8,093 bases of DNA from NCBI GenBank assembly GCA_050743865.1, contig JBOGGE010000225.1:1-8093 (forward strand). The letters run 5' to 3'. Below, in pieces: positions 5,976 to 8,093 of this stretch. Numbering within the stretch: position 1 is the first letter of the stretch; each line of letters opens with the position of its first letter. The translations under genes were made by a program, and so were the position numbers. Source of the stretch: DAHUZJ01 sp050743865. Its GTDB lineage: Bacteria > Actinomycetota > Acidimicrobiia > Acidimicrobiales > RAAP-2. Under the pieces are notes generated by a model. The model worked only from the letters and a program-made list of their open reading frames with translations. It was not told the origin of the DNA and did not search any database.

Positions 5976-8030
5976 TCAACCCCCGATCGTGACGACGATC
6001 TCGCCGCCGATCCCGACCCGCGCCTTGTCGCCCTCGTCGAGGACGAGGGTGCTGGCGTACTCCTCGATAATCGACGGACCGACGACCTCGTCACCGTCCC
6101 GAAGGGTCTCGCGCGAGACGACCTCGCACCGGCGCACGACGGTCCGATCGCCTTCGGAGTAGGCGACGTCCCGGTGCCCCCCGGCGGACCGGTCCCCCGC
6201 TGGGTTCTCGGCGTTGCCGACGGAGGGCTGATGGCGCCGGGAGACCCCGATGACCCGGGCGTTGATGACCTCAACCGGCTCGTGGAGGGCCTGGTGGCCG
6301 AAGCGGGCCAGGTGGAGGTCGTCGAAGCGCGCCCGCAGGTCGGCCAGACCCTCCCCACTTCGGAGCTCGCGGTCGGCCACCGGCGTGCGAAGAGTGAACT
6401 CCTGGCCGACGTAGCGGAGGTCGAGGTACATCTCGTGCTCGACGGCGCCAGCGTCCACTCCCTCGGCCTCGAGCCGGGCGGTGGCATCGGCACGCATCTC
6501 CTCCACGGCGGCTCGGATCTCAGCCGGGTCGGCGTCGTCGAGCCGTCGATAGAGGGTTCGCACGAAATCGTGGCGGAGGTCCGCCAGGAGCATACCCAGT
6601 GCGGAGAAATGACCGGGGAACGTCGGCACCACGACCGTCGGGATGTGGAGTGTCCGGGCGATGGCGCACGCGTGCAGCGGCCCGGCGCCACCGAAGGCGA
6701 CCAGCGCGCAATCCCTGGGGTCGAGTCCCCGTTCGACCGACACCGCCCGGACCGCCAGCGCCATCTTCGCCACTGCCACGTCCAGCACCGCCAGCGCCGC
6801 GCCCTGCCGGTCGAGGTCCAGCGGGCGGCCGATATCGGCTTCGAGTGCCTCGCCCGCCCGCTCGACGTCGAGTGGCATCTCCCCACCGAGGAAGTTGGAC
6901 GGGGAGAGCCGCCCGAGCACGGCGTTGGCGTCGGTGACCGTCGGCCGGGTGCCGCCCCAGCCGTAGCAGATCGGCCCGGGATGGCCGCCGGCGCTCTCCG
7001 GCCCGACTCTGAGGGCGCCGACCTCGTCGACGGCGGCAATACTCCCACCCCCGGCACCAACCTCGATGACGTCCACCACCGGCAGCTGGACCGGGTGCCC
7101 GCTCACCGCACCGCCGACGAAGTAGCCGTCGGACATGTCCGGTTGGCCGTCGCGGATAAGTGCCGCTTTGGCCGTCGTGCCGCCCATGTCGAACACGACG
7201 GCGTGTCCCATGCCGAGGCGCTCGGCAAGCCGTGCGGCGGCGATCGCGCCGCCGACTGGGCCCGATTCCATCGTCCGGGCCGGCTGCAGCCGCGCCGTCT
7301 CGGGGGCCATGACGCCGCCATTGGACTGCATGATGTAGATGTGGCCCCGGTAGGAGCGTTCCTCCAGAACGCCGGCCAGGCGACCGAGGTACTCGCTGAC
7401 CCGGGGGCCCACGTAGGCATTGACGACGGTCGTCGACGTCCGCTCGTACTCCCGGTACTCACGAAGGATCTCGTGCGACAGCGACACGAAGAGATCGGGC
7501 GCCGCCGCCCGGATGATCGCCGCCGCCGCCTGCTCGTGGCTCGGGTCGACGTACGAGTGCAGGAAACAGACGGCCACCGACTCGACACCCGCCGCTCGGG
7601 CAGCGTCGAGCGCCCGGGACACGCTCCCCTCGTCCAGAGGCCGGAGCACCGCGCCGCGGGAGCTGATGCGCTCGTCGATCTCGAAGATGAGGCGGCGGGG
7701 CACGTACGGCACCGGGCGCTCGAAGAAGAGGTTGTAGGACTCGGGGCGGTTGCTCCGACCGATCCGGTACACGTCGCGGGTTCCCCGGGTGACCAGGAGC
7801 GCCGTGCGCGCCCCCTTCCGCTCGATCGCCGTGTTGATGGCGATGGTCGAGCCATGCAGGAATTCACGGGCGGCAGCGACGTCCAGGTCCGCCTTGTCGA
7901 GGCACCGAGCGACGCCGGCGGTAAAGTCGGCGGGGTCAGTGTGCGACTTGGCGTGGACCACCCGCCCCGTCGCCGGGTCGAAGCCGACGAGATCGGTGAA
8001 GGTGCCGCCGATGTCCGTCGCGATGAGCAC
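5976..8030 (-). CDS. hyuA: Hydantoinase/oxoprolinase family protein, subunit A
   Basis: This 684-residue protein belongs to the HyuA / 5-oxoprolinase N-half / acetone carboxylase beta family. It has an actin-like ATPase fold that phosphorylates the substrate so its HyuB partner can open a cyclic amide or carboxylate a ketone. Visible motifs: DIGGTFTD phosphate loop at residues 6-13, STIAINTAIERKGAR from 61, GPVGG at 257-261, the second phosphate loop FDMGGTTAK at 280-288, EVGAGGGSIA at 323-332, GPESAGGHPGP at 343-353, GGTRPTVTDAN at 359-369 and AFGGAGPLHA at 445-454. The C-terminal domain ends with GPSIIEEYASTLVL at 651-664. Length is normal for a stand-alone A subunit. The start is GTG at 8030, nine bases after GAGGAAGGA, and the ATPase motif begins six residues in, as usual. 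The frame stays open upstream to the window edge but has no other ATG, GTG or TTG. No signal peptide, so cytosolic. Family is certain; the substrate (hydantoin, methylhydantoin, oxoproline, ketone) is not determined. Confidence 0.95.
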   Translation of the reverse strand: MLIATDIGGTFTDLVGFDPATGRVVHAKSHTDPADFTAGVARCLDKADLDVAAAREFLHGSTIAINTAIERKGARTALLVTRGTRDVYRIGRSNRPESYNLFFERPVPYVPRRLIFEIDERISSRGAVLRPLDEGSVSRALDAARAAGVESVAVCFLHSYVDPSHEQAAAAIIRAAAPDLFVSLSHEILREYREYERTSTTVVNAYVGPRVSEYLGRLAGVLEERSYRGHIYIMQSNGGVMAPETARLQPARTMESGPVGGAIAAARLAERLGMGHAVVFDMGGTTAKAALIRDGQPDMSDGYFVGGAVSGHPVQLPVVDVIEVGAGGGSIAAVDEVGALRVGPESAGGHPGPICYGWGGTRPTVTDANAVLGRLSPSNFLGGEMPLDVERAGEALEADIGRPLDLDRQGAALAVLDVAVAKMALAVRAVSVERGLDPRDCALVAFGGAGPLHACAIARTLHIPTVVVPTFPGHFSALGMLLADLRHDFVRTLYRRLDDADPAEIRAAVEEMRADATARLEAEGVDAGAVEHEMYLDLRYVGQEFTLRTPVADRELRSGEGLADLRARFDDLHLARFGHQALHEPVEVINARVIGVSRRHQPSVGNAENPAGDRSAGGHRDVAYSEGDRTVVRRCEVVSRETLRDGDEVVGPSIIEEYASTLVLDEGDKARVGIGGEIVVTIGG
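5980..5984 (-). promoter_or_regulatory. Possible ribosome binding site of hyuB
   Basis: A GGGGG run on the minus strand lies nine bases before ATG 5970 and directly against the alternative TTG 5979, where it would be too close to work. It therefore favours the ATG. It sits inside the last codons of hyuA. Confidence 0.4.
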
Positions 8031-8039
8031 GTCGCGATG

Positions 8040-8048
8040 TCCTTCCTC
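8040..8048 (-). promoter_or_regulatory. Ribosome binding site of hyuA
   Basis: On the minus strand the bases read GAGGAAGGA, ending nine bases before the GTG at 8030. This supports GTG 8030 as the hyuA start despite the open frame upstream. Confidence 0.6.
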
Positions 8049-8065
8049 GCTGCGTTGCAGCCTGG

Positions 8066-8075
8066 ACCGTACGGT
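8066..8075. promoter_or_regulatory. Perfect 10-base palindrome upstream of hyuA (possible operator)
   Basis: ACCGTACGGT is a perfect palindrome centred about 40 bases before the hyuA GTG. Short palindromes with a CCGTACGG core are the type bound by dimeric repressors such as TetR-family proteins, but a 10-base palindrome is expected several times by chance in 8 kb. No clear -35/-10 pair is visible in the 63 bases before hyuA. A TAGTAA pair at 8082-8077 on the minus strand could be the end of an upstream gene. Confidence 0.2.
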
Positions 8076-8093
8076 TACTACTCGGGTAGGGAC

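Larger units (their letters stand above)
1..8030 (-). other. Probable single six-gene operon (hyuA-hyuB-M24-M24-prpD-like-pht5-like)
   Basis: All six genes point the same way. Junctions in order: five-base gap (hyuA/hyuB), 18-base gap (hyuB/M24), then three 4-base overlaps, GTGA at 3037-3034, ATGA at 1898-1895 and ATGA at 504-501. No terminator-like hairpin or intergenic space exists between them. The genes probably share one transcript and are translationally coupled. The 3' end lies beyond the left edge; whether hyuA is the first gene cannot be decided because only 63 bases precede it. Confidence 0.8.

Noticed and set aside
8037..8093. Plus-strand ATG at 8037 open to the window end
   Set aside because: Only 19 codons are visible, and a divergent gene here would leave six bases between it and hyuA, with no room for promoters or ribosome binding sites.

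Overview
The window is about 8.1 kb of very GC-rich DNA with strongly G/C-ending codons and frequent GTG starts. This fits a high-GC actinobacterium or a similar soil or environmental lineage, but no marker gene fixes the taxon. There is no RNA gene, mobile element, CRISPR array or integrase. Every convincing gene lies on the minus strand, so the window reads right to left as one tightly packed operon of six genes, the last cut by the left edge.

In transcription order: (1) hyuA, 8030-5976, ATP-dependent hydantoinase/oxoprolinase A subunit. (2) hyuB, 5970-4177, the partner B subunit. (3) A creatinase/aminopeptidase P-fold (M24-like) protein, 4158-3034, with most metal ligands replaced. (4) A second, more degenerate M24-like protein, 3037-1895. 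(5) An MmgE/PrpD-family protein, 1898-501. (6) The N-terminal 168 residues of a 4,5-dihydroxyphthalate decarboxylase-like (periplasmic-binding-protein-fold) protein, 504-1. The last three junctions are 4-base stop/start overlaps (GTGA, ATGA, ATGA). The first two gaps are 5 and 18 bases. No promoter or terminator is visible between genes, so co-transcription and translational coupling are likely.

HyuA and HyuB form the recognisable core. Families of this pair open cyclic amides or imides (hydantoins, N-methylhydantoin, 5-oxoproline) with ATP, or carboxylate ketones. The downstream genes suggest further steps on the product: an amidino- or amide-type hydrolysis (creatinase fold), a lyase, epimerase or decarboxylase (MmgE/PrpD fold), and a decarboxylase-like or ligand-binding protein. 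The substrate cannot be read from the sequence. The most interesting point is that three of the accessory proteins keep recognisable folds but have lost the standard catalytic residues of their families. The operon may therefore be an uncharacterised catabolic pathway built on repurposed enzyme folds.

The right edge (8031-8093) holds the ribosome binding site of hyuA and a short perfect palindrome. There is no gene-free stretch longer than 300 bases.
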